DNA of 64,000 bases from Flavobacterium sinopsychrotolerans (GTDB taxonomy: Bacteria > Bacteroidota > Bacteroidia > Flavobacteriales > Flavobacteriaceae). Positions 1-8,479 of this stretch are shown here, piece after piece; the first letter of the stretch is position 1, and each line of letters begins with the position of its first letter. The stretch is taken from NCBI RefSeq assembly GCF_900110375.1, contig NZ_FODN01000004.1:237653-301652 (forward strand), given 5' to 3'. The notes beneath the pieces are model-generated. The model searched no databases, had not been told where the DNA came from, and worked only from the letters and a program-made list of their open reading frames with translations. The translations under genes and the position numbers were made by a program.

Positions 1-419
1 AAAAAATGTATTTCAGTTATTTTTGTAGTTGTTTGTTCATTTGTCAGCACTTTTGTTTTAGAAGTTATGTCACAAATTACAGAAACGGTAGTCACTGCAG
101 CCTCTGTTTTTAATTTGCTTTGCGCCGTCTTTTTTTCCTGCCACGTTATTTTATGCAAAGAAGTTCCTTTGGTCGTAAAGGGTTCAATTTTACATTCTAA
201 TGGCAACTTATCTACCTCAAAAATTTTCAATAAAATCGTGTCTTTTTTGGCTCCTTTATTCGTGATAAAAAAATAAAATTTATTCTTAATCATTTCCGCA
301 GAAACATTATCTGATTTTGCAAAAACGGATGAAGCTGTTAATTTTTTGGCTTTGTTGCTCTGACTGAAAAGAGCCGTACAACAAAATGCCATAACAAGAA
401 GTAATATTGTTTTTTTCAT
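1..419 (-). CDS. Secreted hypothetical protein, 3' end cut by the window edge
   Basis: Reading the minus strand from an ATG at 419-417 gives an open frame of about 139 codons that runs off the left edge without a stop. The product begins MKKTILLLVMAFCCTALFSQ, a typical Bacteroidota signal peptide ending in an FSQ cleavage site. It continues with a Lys/Thr-rich beta-type sequence containing isolated Cys residues (IKNKFYFFITNKGAKKDT, then VSVICDITSK). I recognise no family. The exported N terminus and the uninterrupted frame are seen directly; the rest of the gene lies outside the window. It follows dnaK on the same strand but is separated from it by a strong terminator, so it is probably transcribed independently. 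Confidence 0.7.
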   Translation of the reverse strand, partial: MKKTILLLVMAFCCTALFSQSNKAKKLTASSVFAKSDNVSAEMIKNKFYFFITNKGAKKDTILLKIFEVDKLPLECKIEPFTTKGTSLHKITWQEKKTAQSKLKTEAAVTTVSVICDITSKTKVLTNEQTTTKITEIHF

Positions 420-512
420 AATTGCTTTCGATTTCAAAGAGATTGAAAAGTACAATAATATTTGATACAAAATAGGCGCATCCATTTTAAAAAAAAAATA
501 AATTCCATAAAA

Positions 513-541
513 AAAACCGTTCACCAATGGCGAACGGTTTT
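513..541 (-). terminator. Rho-independent terminator after dnaK
   Basis: The 10-base arms 513-522 and 532-541 (core AACCGTTC / GAACGGTT) are perfect complements around a 9-base loop. On the minus strand the hairpin is followed by a T-rich run (the A-rich stretch 488-512). It sits 50 bases past the dnaK stop codon. Confidence 0.85.
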
Positions 542-589
542 CTAAATCAACAATAAAAACGGACAACAGTCCGTCTCTACGGGAAATTA

Positions 590-2476
590 TTATTTTACTT
601 CTTCGAATTCAACGTCTTCAACATTGTCTCCTTGAGCAGCATCCCCTTGAGGTTGTGCTTCACCTTGACCTTGTTCTCCTTGAGCATACATCGCTTCAGT
701 TGCTTTTTTCCAAGCAGCGTTGATGTTGTCAAGAGCCGTTTGAATTGCAGGAATGTCTTGAGATTGGTGCGCCATTCTCAATTCAGTTAATGCATATTCT
801 ACAGCAACTTTGTTTTCATCAGATAATTTAGAACCTAATTCTTTCAATTGAGTTTCAGTTTGGAAGATCATTCCGTCAGCTTCGTTCAATTTTTCTGCTC
901 TTTCTCTTAAAAGTTTGTCAGAATCAGCATTAGCTTCTGCATCTTTTTTCATTCTTTCGATTTCTTCAGCTGTTAATCCAGAAGAAGCTTCGATACGAAT
1001 ATCGTGAGATTTTCCAGTTCCTTTGTCAGTTGCCGAAACTTTGATGATACCATTAGCATCAATATCAAAAGTTACTTCAATTTGTGGAACACCTCTTGGA
1101 GCTGGTGGAATACCATCTAAATGGAAACGACCGATAGTTTTGTTGTCAACTGCCATAGCTCTGTCTCCTTGTAAAACGTGGATTTCAACTGTTGGTTGAG
1201 AATCTGCAGCTGTAGAGAAAACTTGAGATTTTTTAGTTGGAATAGTTGTGTTAGACTCAATTAATTTAGTCAAAACACCACCCATAGTTTCGATACCTAA
1301 AGATAAAGGTGTAACGTCAAGTAACAATACATCTTTTACATCTCCAGAAAGAACTCCACCTTGAATAGCTGCTCCAATTGCAACAACCTCATCAGGGTTA
1401 ACTCCTTTAGACGCTTTTTTACCAAAGAATTTTTCAACCTCTTCAGCAATTCTTGGCATACGAGTAGAACCACCCACCAAGATAACTTCGTCAATATCAG
1501 AAACAGTTAAACCTGCATCTTTCAACGCTTTAGCAACTGGTGCCATAGAACGTTTTACTAATGAATCAGTTAATTTTTCAAATTGAGCTCTAGTTAATTT
1601 TTTAACTAAGTGTTTTGGTCCTGAAGCCGTAGCAGTTACGTATGGCAAGTTGATTTCAGTTTCAGCAGAAGAAGACAATTCAATTTTTGCTTTCTCAGCA
1701 GCTTCTTTCAAACGTTGCAATGACATTGGATCAAGACGTAAGTCAATACCTTCTTCAGCTTTAAATTCGTCAGCTAACCAGTCAATAATTTCGTGGTCAA
1801 AATCATCTCCACCTAAGTGAGTATCACCATTTGTAGACAATACTTCGAAAACTCCGTCTCCTAATTCAAGAACAGAAATATCAAATGTACCTCCACCTAA
1901 ATCGTAAACAGCAATTTTTTGATCTTTACCTTTTTTATCCAAACCGTAAGCAAGTGCAGCTGCAGTTGGTTCGTTGATAATACGCATTACTTTAAGACCT
2001 GCAATTTCACCCGCTTCTTTCGTAGCTTGACGTTGTGCATCATTAAAGTAAGCTGGAACAGTAATAACTGCTTCAGTAACAGTTTGACCTAAATAGTCTT
2101 CAGCTGTTTTTTTCATTTTTTGAAGTGTCATAGCTGACAATTCCTGAGCTGTGTATAAACGACCATCAATATCCACACGTGGTGTATTGTTGTCCCCTTT
2201 TACTACTGAATAAGAAACTCTCTTTGCTTCAGCTGTAATTTCTGAAAAAGAGTGACCCATAAAACGTTTGATAGAAGCAATAGTCTTAGTTGGATTAGTT
2301 ACCGCTTGTCTTTTAGCAGGATCTCCTACTTTAATTTCTCCACCTTCAACAAAAGCGATGATAGATGGTGTTGTTCTTTTTCCTTCTGCATTAGGAATAA
2401 CAACTGCTTCATTACCTTCCATTACAGAAACACAAGAGTTGGTCGTACCTAAATCAATTCCGATTATTTTACCCAT
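590..2476 (-). CDS. dnaK: Molecular chaperone DnaK (Hsp70)
   Basis: Cytoplasmic ATP-dependent Hsp70 chaperone of 628 residues, which normally works with DnaJ and GrpE to fold and disaggregate proteins. The N terminus has the phosphate-1 motif [12 protein letters not shown]. The ATPase domain carries [13 protein letters not shown] and [12 protein letters not shown]. The linker [16 protein letters not shown] leads into the substrate-binding domain, and the C terminus is the charged DVEFEEVK tail. Length and motif order are normal. dnaJ and grpE are not in the window, so the gene stands alone. A sigma54-like element lies about 55 bases before the start and a strong hairpin follows the stop. Identification is secure. 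Confidence 0.99.
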   Translation of the reverse strand: MGKIIGIDLGTTNSCVSVMEGNEAVVIPNAEGKRTTPSIIAFVEGGEIKVGDPAKRQAVTNPTKTIASIKRFMGHSFSEITAEAKRVSYSVVKGDNNTPRVDIDGRLYTAQELSAMTLQKMKKTAEDYLGQTVTEAVITVPAYFNDAQRQATKEAGEIAGLKVMRIINEPTAAALAYGLDKKGKDQKIAVYDLGGGTFDISVLELGDGVFEVLSTNGDTHLGGDDFDHEIIDWLADEFKAEEGIDLRLDPMSLQRLKEAAEKAKIELSSSAETEINLPYVTATASGPKHLVKKLTRAQFEKLTDSLVKRSMAPVAKALKDAGLTVSDIDEVILVGGSTRMPRIAEEVEKFFGKKASKGVNPDEVVAIGAAIQGGVLSGDVKDVLLLDVTPLSLGIETMGGVLTKLIESNTTIPTKKSQVFSTAADSQPTVEIHVLQGDRAMAVDNKTIGRFHLDGIPPAPRGVPQIEVTFDIDANGIIKVSATDKGTGKSHDIRIEASSGLTAEEIERMKKDAEANADSDKLLRERAEKLNEADGMIFQTETQLKELGSKLSDENKVAVEYALTELRMAHQSQDIPAIQTALDNINAAWKKATEAMYAQGEQGQGEAQPQGDAAQGDNVEDVEFEEVK

Positions 2477-2530
2477 TTTTAATATATTTAATTTTATTGT
2501 ATACTTGTTTTAATGACTCGAAGTCGATAA

Positions 2531-2547
2531 GTCAATCTTTGTGCCAA
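2531..2547 (-). promoter_or_regulatory. Sigma54-like -24/-12 element upstream of dnaK
   Basis: The minus strand reads TTGGCACAAAGATTGAC. Against the sigma54 consensus TGGCAC-R-N4-TTGCW it matches the whole -24 box and the spacing, and has TTGAC in place of TTGCW at -12. Transcription would start near 2520, leaving a leader of about 45 bases before the ATG at 2476. No clear TAnnTTTG element is present in the same interval. The match is seen; sigma54 use is inference. Confidence 0.45.
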
Positions 2548-2662
2548 TACAAAACCAACTATTAAATTGTCAGTTTATGTTAAAATTGGCGTAAAAAAAT
2601 CTGACAAGATGACATTTCAGAGGGTTTGTCATTCTGGCGGAAGTCGGAATCTGGAGCTGATT

Positions 2663-2730
2663 CCCGCTATTCGCTGTATCTTTATGATCTTAAAGAAAGA
2701 ACATAAAGGATGCCGCTACTATCGGGGCTA
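2663..2730. repeat. Palindromic intergenic element, conserved ends (copy 1)
   Basis: An imperfect inverted repeat of about 68 bases. The left arm 2663-2686 begins CCCGCTATTC and ends ATCTTTATG. The right arm 2702-2730 begins CATAAAGGAT and ends TATCGGGGCTA. The same two end motifs bound a different hairpin at 36980-37052. The rest of the 2548-2912 gap shows no gene, only AT-rich sequence and the repeat end listed at 2838-2869. Confidence 0.6.
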
Positions 2731-2837
2731 GGAAATCTGATTCCTAACTTCATTTGTTTCTATTCGATTACTTAAAAATTTCAATACCATTAATTCGTAA
2801 TAAATAAACTACATTAGCAGAACATATACAATGATAT

Positions 2838-2869
2838 TTGTAGCGATTATATACAAGTTGGTGGCAATT
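2838..2869 (+). repeat. Right-end fragment of the attC-like element, before the SIR2 gene
   Basis: The motif TTTGTAGCG, an 11-base spacer and GTTGGTGGCAATT correspond to the right end of the complete element after the SIR2 gene, where TTGTAGCG is followed by GTTAGCCGCCATT (4590-4617). The SIR2 gene is therefore flanked by matching repeat ends in the same orientation. No left half was found at this site. Confidence 0.45.
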
Positions 2870-2912
2870 TTACCGAGCCATAAATAAATAAACACCTTAT
2901 AAAACCTAAAAT

Positions 2913-4484
2913 ATGTTTGCAAATCAATTCAAACAACACATTTCAAAATTTTCAACTTCACCTTTCTTATTTGTTGGTTCAGGTTTTTCAAGGAGATATT
3001 TGGGACTTCCTACATGGGAATTATTACTCATGGAAATATGCAAAGATTTGAAACTGAATAAACCTTATAACTTTTATAAATCAAATGCTGACTCAAAACT
3101 ACCAAAGGTTGCATCAATAATCGGTCAAGATTTCAATGAAATTTGGTGGTCCAGTCCAGAATTTGAAGAAAGTAGAACACACTTTGCCTCGCTTGCAGAA
3201 ACAAAATTTTCTCCATTAAAATTTGAAGTTGCAAAAATGATTAATTCGAAAATTGAATTAGTGCAAAATGAAACGATTGATAAAGAATTAAAACTATTAA
3301 AAAAAATTAATATTGACGGAGTGATTACTACAAATTGGGATCAGTTACTAGAACGCACATTTCCCGATTTTAATAAATTCATTGGACAAGAGGAATTAAT
3401 TTTTTCTGAATTATATTCTATTGGTGAAATTTATAAAATTCATGGTTGTTCATCAAAACCTAACTCTTTGGTAATAACAGAAGAAGATTATTTAAATTAC
3501 GAAGAACGCAACGCATATCTTGCTGCAAAACTTTTAACTATTTTTATTGAAAATCCAATAATATTTATTGGTTACAGTTTAGATGATAAAAATATTCAAT
3601 CAATTTTAAAATCTATAATAAAATGCTTAACCAAAGAAAAAGTTGAAAAGCTCAAAGATAGACTAATCTTTTGCCAGTGGAATCCTGAACCAATAGAACC
3701 AACGATAATTGATAGTACATTACTTATTTCAGATACTGTTATTCCAATTAAATTAATTATTTTACATGATTTCATAGATATATTTACTGTATTAGCGAAT
3801 AATAAGAGGAAATTACCGATAAAAATTCTTCGTCAAATGAAAGGAATGGTCTATGATTTTGTAAAATCGAATACTTCGAAATCAAAAATTTATGTAACTG
3901 ACAATTTAGAAGATATTGAAAAGTTACATAATGCAGAATTTGTTTATGGAGTTGGTTTAAAAGATAAATTTGCTGAAGTTGGAATAAAAGGTATTGAATT
4001 AAAAGATATTCTTACTGATACAATTAACTCTAGAGAATGGGATCCATCTAAAATATCGCAATTATGTTTGCCCTATTTAAATGGAAAATATATTCCTTAT
4101 TTTAAGCATTTGAAAAATGCAGGTTTTTTAAACGAAAATGGAAAAATTGATGAAGATAACGAGATAACAGAATTTTCTCCTGGATTTATAAAAAAAGTTA
4201 ATGAGGTTCAAATCGAAAGCTTTTATCCCTCTGCTAGCTATATTAGAAAAAAAGAAGAAATTAATATTACTTATCAATCTTTCAATGAATTAAAGGCAAC
4301 CGCAAACCAGTTACATATTTTATTTTACACACCTTTGCTTTTAGTCGAAAAAATAAATTTAGAAGATTTAAAACAATATTTAGAAGAAAACATTGAACTC
4401 TTAAATAATAGTTCAATGGGAACACATTTTAGAAAATTAATTTGTCTTTACGATTACCTAACACATACAAACAACCATAGCTAA
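2913..4484 (+). CDS. SIR2-like domain protein, candidate anti-phage NADase
   Basis: A 523-residue soluble protein with no signal peptide or membrane segment. The N-terminal 250 residues carry the SIR2_2-type Rossmann signatures: FVGSGFSRR near residue 21 (nucleotide-binding loop), TTNWDQLLE near 144, a KIHG motif near 178 and FIGYSLDDKNI near 217. The C-terminal half is helical and unassigned. SIR2-fold proteins of this kind include phage-defence effectors that cleave NAD+ (for example ThsA and DSR proteins); assigning that role here is inference. No defence partner adjoins it. The gene is AT-rich, and repeat ends lie on both sides. Its stop codon (GC-TAA-C) is part of the left end of the downstream palindromic element. 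This suggests it was acquired as a unit. Confidence 0.75.
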   Translation: MFANQFKQHISKFSTSPFLFVGSGFSRRYLGLPTWELLLMEICKDLKLNKPYNFYKSNADSKLPKVASIIGQDFNEIWWSSPEFEESRTHFASLAETKFSPLKFEVAKMINSKIELVQNETIDKELKLLKKINIDGVITTNWDQLLERTFPDFNKFIGQEELIFSELYSIGEIYKIHGCSSKPNSLVITEEDYLNYEERNAYLAAKLLTIFIENPIIFIGYSLDDKNIQSILKSIIKCLTKEKVEKLKDRLIFCQWNPEPIEPTIIDSTLLISDTVIPIKLIILHDFIDIFTVLANNKRKLPIKILRQMKGMVYDFVKSNTSKSKIYVTDNLEDIEKLHNAEFVYGVGLKDKFAEVGIKGIELKDILTDTINSREWDPSKISQLCLPYLNGKYIPYFKHLKNAGFLNENGKIDEDNEITEFSPGFIKKVNEVQIESFYPSASYIRKKEEINITYQSFNELKATANQLHILFYTPLLLVEKINLEDLKQYLEENIELLNNSSMGTHFRKLICLYDYLTHTNNHS

Positions 4485-4617
4485 CAGCCGTTTGGCAAAA
4501 TTTGGGTTTTAGGCTTGATTTGAAGATGGTTTTGTACTTGGAAAATTTGTGCATAATGGAAAAAACTTTCAACTTTAATCCCAAACCTCTTGTAGCGCCA
4601 GAAAGTTAGCCGCCATT
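4480..4617 (+). repeat. attC-like palindromic element A, after the SIR2 gene
   Basis: The outer ends GCTAAC (4480-4485) and GTTAGC (4605-4610) are perfect complements, and an inner TTTGGG/CCCAAA pair lies within. The element shares an ordered block (ATTTGGGT, TTAGGCTT, TGGTTTTGTA, GATTTG-like) with element B at 38472-38582. The right end continues as GTTAGCCGCCATT, matching the motif upstream of the SIR2 gene. Confidence 0.55.
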
Positions 4618-4672
4618 GCAGAGCGACACCCAAACCAACAAGTAGATAGAAATCTTAATGCCAATTTGAACA

Positions 4673-5746
4673 ATGAAAAAATATTTCTCACAAGCCCGAG
4701 TTTTTACTTTTCTGATACTATTACTTTTTGGCTCAGCCTGTAACGGTCCAGCTAAAAAAGACGTACCAAAAGAAAAGGGAAATGAATCAAACATACTAGC
4801 TGTTGCACATCCTAAACTTATAAAAACCATAGGCTCGCCTAAATATGGCAATGTACAATCTGTGCTGCAGGACAAAGCCGGTAACCTTTGGTTTGGCACC
4901 ACAGAAAATGGTCTTTATAAATATGACGGAAAAACCTTTACCCAATTTTTAGTAACCGATGGTCTAAACAGTAATAATATTAATACCATTTTAGAAGATA
5001 AAGATGGTAAAATTTGGATAGGTACTCCAGCGGGAGTTTGTCTTTACGATGGTAAAACATTTACTAAAATCCAGATTCCTTTACGAAAAAACCTGCCTCC
5101 CAACAAGTTTAGAAAAACGCAGGAGGTATTCAGTATAATGCAGGACAAAAGCGGAAAACTATGGTTCGCAACAATTGATGGTGTTTACATCTACGATGGC
5201 AAATCCTTTACTCCGTTTATAATTAATGAGGGCGGAGTTGGCTATATGAGCAGTAACAATAACGTGGAATATATTTTAGAAGATAAAGCTGGTAACATTT
5301 GGTTTGGTGGACGAGGTAATAAAGGTGTGTTTCGTTACGATGGAAAATCTATAACTAATCTTAAACCAAATGGCGACAATTGGGCTTGGCCCGCATTGCA
5401 AGACAAGAACGGAAATATTTGGTTCAGCAATTGGAGCGGTGCCTACCGGTATGATGGAAAATCATTTACAAGTTTTACAAAAAGCGATGGCTTGCCAAAT
5501 GATCATTCGGTCATGCGAATTATAGAAGACAAAAACGGCAACATTTGGTTTGGTGGTGGCGGTGGCATTTGCCGTTACAATGGAAATTCTTTCACTTGTT
5601 TTACAAAAAAAGATGGACTAATCAATCAGGGAATTTGGGCAATTTTGGAAGATAAAACTGGAAATCTTTGGGTGGGTACGAGAGAAACAGGTCTCTACCT
5701 TTACGATGGAAAAACATTTATTAATTATTCGGAATATAAACACTAG
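4673..5746 (+). CDS. Seven-repeat beta-propeller lipoprotein (two-component-regulator propeller type)
   Basis: A 357-residue lipoprotein with a signal peptide ending in the lipobox LLFGSAC, so it is anchored to a membrane through Cys. The mature part is seven copies of a repeat of about 40 residues with the pattern EDKxGNxWFG...YDGKSFT, starting near residue 60. That suits one seven-bladed propeller of the Reg_prop class, which usually forms the periplasmic sensor part of hybrid two-component systems. No histidine kinase is fused or adjacent. It is therefore a free-standing propeller whose ligand is unknown. The next gene begins 82 bases downstream, and that gap contains what looks like the start of a second such lipoprotein. 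Confidence 0.8.
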   Translation: MKKYFSQARVFTFLILLLFGSACNGPAKKDVPKEKGNESNILAVAHPKLIKTIGSPKYGNVQSVLQDKAGNLWFGTTENGLYKYDGKTFTQFLVTDGLNSNNINTILEDKDGKIWIGTPAGVCLYDGKTFTKIQIPLRKNLPPNKFRKTQEVFSIMQDKSGKLWFATIDGVYIYDGKSFTPFIINEGGVGYMSSNNNVEYILEDKAGNIWFGGRGNKGVFRYDGKSITNLKPNGDNWAWPALQDKNGNIWFSNWSGAYRYDGKSFTSFTKSDGLPNDHSVMRIIEDKNGNIWFGGGGGICRYNGNSFTCFTKKDGLINQGIWAILEDKTGNLWVGTRETGLYLYDGKTFINYSEYKH

Positions 5747-5827
5747 CCTGTAACGGACAAACAAAATTTGCAACAACAGACAAAAATGAACAAAAAACAA
5801 CATCAATCACTAAAACCAACAATCATC
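5746..5827 (+). pseudogene. Possible lipobox remnant of a second propeller-type lipoprotein
   Basis: From 5746 the DNA can be read as ACNGQTKFATTDKNEQK. The first 11 bases, GCCTGTAACGG, are identical to the lipobox region of the upstream gene (SACNGPAKK). The frame has no start upstream because a TAA lies at 5737-5739, and it runs into the next gene. This suggests a deletion that left only the lipoprotein N terminus. The similarity is short, so chance cannot be excluded. Confidence 0.3.
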
Positions 5828-7300
5828 ATGAAACAACGTTCCAAACATTTTGCAGTAAAAACAATCCTAATTGGTCTATTCATCCAGCTAATTACAATAT
5901 CAGTTTCCTTTGGCCAAACCAAAGCAGAACAAATCGATAAATTGATGAATCTATATTCAGAATACGGGCAGTTTAACGGCTCCATTCTTGTCGCTGACGC
6001 AGGTAAAGTCATTTATAAAAAGGGATTTGGAATGGCAAATATGGAATGGAATATTCCGAACCAACCGGATACCAAACACCGATTGGGTTCTGTTACCAAA
6101 CAGTTTACCGCTATGTTGATACTTCAATTAGTTGAGCAAGGAAAATTAAAGTTGGATGCTCCTATTACAACCTATCTTCCTGATTATCCTAAAGCATTAG
6201 GCGATAAAATCACTATTCATCATTTACTGACGCACACCGCTGGAATTCCTAATTACACTTCGTTTCCTAATTTCGTGAAAGATATAAGTATCAATCCGTA
6301 CAGCCCGGAAGCATTTGTAAAAAAATTCGCTGACCTACCGCTGGAGTTTACGCCGGGTGAAAAATTTGCGTACAGCAATTCCGGTTATTTTTTATTGGGT
6401 TACATTATAGAGATAGTTTCCGGTAAAACCTATGAGAAGTTTTTGCAAGACAATATTCTTACACCACTCAAAATGAATAATACAGGATTCGATCACCATG
6501 AAACGATTCTGAAAAACAGAGCTTCCGGTTATGAGAAAAACGGTAAAAACTACAGCAATGCCAGTTACCTTGATTTGTCTATCCCCTACGCTGCCGGTTC
6601 TTTGTATTCCAATGTAGATGATTTGTATTTATGGGATCAAGCACTTTACACAGAACAGTTACTTTCGACAAAAAATAAAGAGCTGTTATTTAATTCCTAT
6701 ATTCCTGCAGGACCAGGACAATATGGTTATGGATGGTTTATCAATATGGCTTTCAATGGAGAAAAAAATGAGAGTATCATAGTTACTGAGCATGGCGGTG
6801 GAATAAATGGATTCAACACCTTGCTTTCCCGTATTCCGTCTGACAAAAATCTAGTGGTATTGTTAAATAATACTGGCGGGACCAACTTAAACGAGATGAA
6901 TAAAGCAATTAGAAACATCCTATACAATAAACCGTACAGTTTGCCTAAAAAATCATTAGCAAATGCTTTCGTAGATGTTATTCTGGAAAAAGGAATTGCA
7001 TCTGGAATCGAGTATTTCAAAGAAAATAAAAATTCAAATACCTATGCTGTCAACGAAAATGAAATGAATAGCGCAGGATATCAATTGTTACAAACCGGAA
7101 AAGTAAAAGAAGCAATAGAAGTTTTTAAACTAAATGTAGAAGCGTTTCCAAAATCAGGAAATGCCTACGATAGTTTGGGAGAAGCCTATTTGAAAAACGG
7201 AGATAAAAAACTGGCGATTATCAACTATAAAAAATCAGTGGAACTGGATCCAAATAATGTAAACGGGAAAAAAGTATTGGAAGAAATTTCAAAGTCCTAA
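5828..7300 (+). CDS. Secreted serine hydrolase (beta-lactamase / class C family) with C-terminal TPRs
   Basis: A 490-residue exported protein from the ATG at 5828, which gives a clean signal peptide ending VSFGQ; an ATG at 5768 would add an unlikely hydrophilic leader lying in the lipoprotein remnant. The penicillin-binding-protein fold motifs are in order: SVTK (SxxK nucleophile) in HRLGSVTKQFTAM, the YSN of YSNSGYFLLG, and HGG in TEHGGGINGF (the KTG-equivalent). The last 100 residues read as tetratricopeptide repeats (AGYQLLQTGKVKEAIEVF, then AYDSLGEAYLKNGDKKLAI). Members are esterases, D-amino-acyl peptidases or beta-lactamases; the substrate cannot be told from sequence. Resistance is not implied. 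Confidence 0.85.
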   Translation: MKQRSKHFAVKTILIGLFIQLITISVSFGQTKAEQIDKLMNLYSEYGQFNGSILVADAGKVIYKKGFGMANMEWNIPNQPDTKHRLGSVTKQFTAMLILQLVEQGKLKLDAPITTYLPDYPKALGDKITIHHLLTHTAGIPNYTSFPNFVKDISINPYSPEAFVKKFADLPLEFTPGEKFAYSNSGYFLLGYIIEIVSGKTYEKFLQDNILTPLKMNNTGFDHHETILKNRASGYEKNGKNYSNASYLDLSIPYAAGSLYSNVDDLYLWDQALYTEQLLSTKNKELLFNSYIPAGPGQYGYGWFINMAFNGEKNESIIVTEHGGGINGFNTLLSRIPSDKNLVVLLNNTGGTNLNEMNKAIRNILYNKPYSLPKKSLANAFVDVILEKGIASGIEYFKENKNSNTYAVNENEMNSAGYQLLQTGKVKEAIEVFKLNVEAFPKSGNAYDSLGEAYLKNGDKKLAIINYKKSVELDPNNVNGKKVLEEISKS

Positions 7301-7324
7301 ATTAGTAGACCTGTTTAAAAAAAA

Positions 7325-7365
7325 CCGCACGGATCATGTTTGATTTCAAAAACATGACCGTGCGG
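7325..7365. terminator. Bidirectional terminator hairpin
   Basis: CCGCACGG-A-TCATGTTT pairs with AAACATGACCGTGCGG with one bulged base. An A-run precedes it, which gives a T-run on the minus strand. It lies between the convergent serine hydrolase and the minus-strand gene ending at 7396. Confidence 0.75.
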
Positions 7366-7395
7366 ATAATAAACTCCTACTTGTGAGTTATGTGT

Positions 7396-7776
7396 CTAAT
7401 TCACCCCCTTAGTTGACTTCCCAACGGTCAAATAAACATGCGTATTGGGATACAGGAATTCAATTTTAGTATTTTGCTTGTTTATCCGCATTGCTACTTG
7501 ACCTTTCTCATTTTCTAAAGTATAGAACGTATAATTCCTATCGGGAGCAAAAATGCCCGAGTCTACAATTTTATATTTCATCTTTGTAGCTGTGAGAAAG
7601 AAAACCACAGTACGCTTTTGAGTGTCAAGAAACACAAAAGAGTATTCATTTCCTGCTACATTGCATTCGCCTTGTTTAAAAGGTTGCTCATCTATGCAAT
7701 AGCGTTGCACATTAAATACTTGTTCTTGAGCATACATACAACCCGATAGCAACAACAGTAGAATTATTTTTTTCAT
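7396..7776 (-). CDS. Secreted hypothetical protein, 126 aa
   Basis: I place the start at the ATG 7776, giving MKKIILLLLLSGCMYAQ, a short signal peptide with an AQ cleavage site; an ATG at 7896 would add 40 residues ahead of it. The mature protein of about 110 residues is rich in beta-forming and aromatic residues (YSFVFLDTQKRTVVFFLTATK) and has two Cys. Gly-Cys-Met in the signal region could be a poor lipobox, but the AQ site fits better. No family is recognised. It is transcribed alone toward the convergent hairpin at 7325-7365. Confidence 0.65.
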   Translation of the reverse strand: MKKIILLLLLSGCMYAQEQVFNVQRYCIDEQPFKQGECNVAGNEYSFVFLDTQKRTVVFFLTATKMKYKIVDSGIFAPDRNYTFYTLENEKGQVAMRINKQNTKIEFLYPNTHVYLTVGKSTKGVN

Positions 7777-8037
7777 ACTCTTTGGTAATTTTATAAGATC
7801 CGGAATTGGACAATTCTTTTTCTTATGCAAAAGACACGCCACAATATTTTTTGAAGAAAAAGAAACCACAAAATCCCCAATTACTTTTGGTAGCATATCC
7901 TTAAAAAAGGATTAAAAAGGTTCGTGAGTTCCTTTTCATTCCACATATTATTCGTAGTTTTGACCGTAATAATGCGTACTAAATTTCTGTTAAAGCAATC
8001 CAAAAGAATAGCGCAAACAACTTTAAAAAAAATTACA

Positions 8038-8475
8038 ATGACTTCATTTAGCAAAGAATTATCCTTTCGTTGGTCAGATCTTGACCCTAATTTTCATGTT
8101 CGACACAGTGCATATTATGACTTTGGTGCGCAACATCGTATCGAAATTCTGGAAAATCTTGGTTTAACCATAAAGGTTTTGCGTTCACAAAATTTTGGTC
8201 CTATATTGTTCCGAGAGGAATGTATTTTCAGAAAAGAAATACTGCTTTCGGATAAAATAGTTATGCATACCAAAATTTCTAAAATGAAACCCGATGCTTC
8301 GCGGTGGTCAATAGTCCACGAATTCCTAAATAACGAAAATAAACTTTGTGCCGTAATAACCGTGGATGGAGCCTGGATGGACACAAAACTACGCAAAATA
8401 GCCGACCCAACACCCGAAATAGCGATGGACGCTATTCGTAATTTTCCAAAAACTAATGATTTTCTAGAACTTTAA
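8038..8475 (+). CDS. Acyl-CoA thioesterase, 4HBT hotdog-fold family
   Basis: A 145-residue cytoplasmic protein. It contains the 4-hydroxybenzoyl-CoA-thioesterase-like signature FRWSDLDPNFHVRHSAYYDF near its start, with the conserved Asp (LDPN) and HV that mark the active site of YbgC/4HBT enzymes. It presumably hydrolyses an acyl-CoA thioester of unknown chain. The ATG at 8038 starts directly before this motif as in homologues; an ATG at 7924 would prepend 38 residues unlike the family. It is followed after 4 bases by a small lipoprotein gene. A decayed second copy of this gene lies beyond the lipoprotein at 8793-8916. Confidence 0.85.
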   Translation: MTSFSKELSFRWSDLDPNFHVRHSAYYDFGAQHRIEILENLGLTIKVLRSQNFGPILFREECIFRKEILLSDKIVMHTKISKMKPDASRWSIVHEFLNNENKLCAVITVDGAWMDTKLRKIADPTPEIAMDAIRNFPKTNDFLEL

Positions 8476-8479
8476 ATTT

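Noticed and set aside
2252..2513. Two overlapping plus-strand open frames antisense to the dnaK start
   Set aside because: They mirror the highly biased dnaK coding sequence, show no protein-like composition, and one runs through the dnaK promoter.
5828..7300. Serine hydrolase as an antibiotic-resistance beta-lactamase
   Set aside because: SxxK, YxN and HGG are shared by esterases and peptidases of the same fold. The TPR tail and length do not fit a dedicated beta-lactamase.
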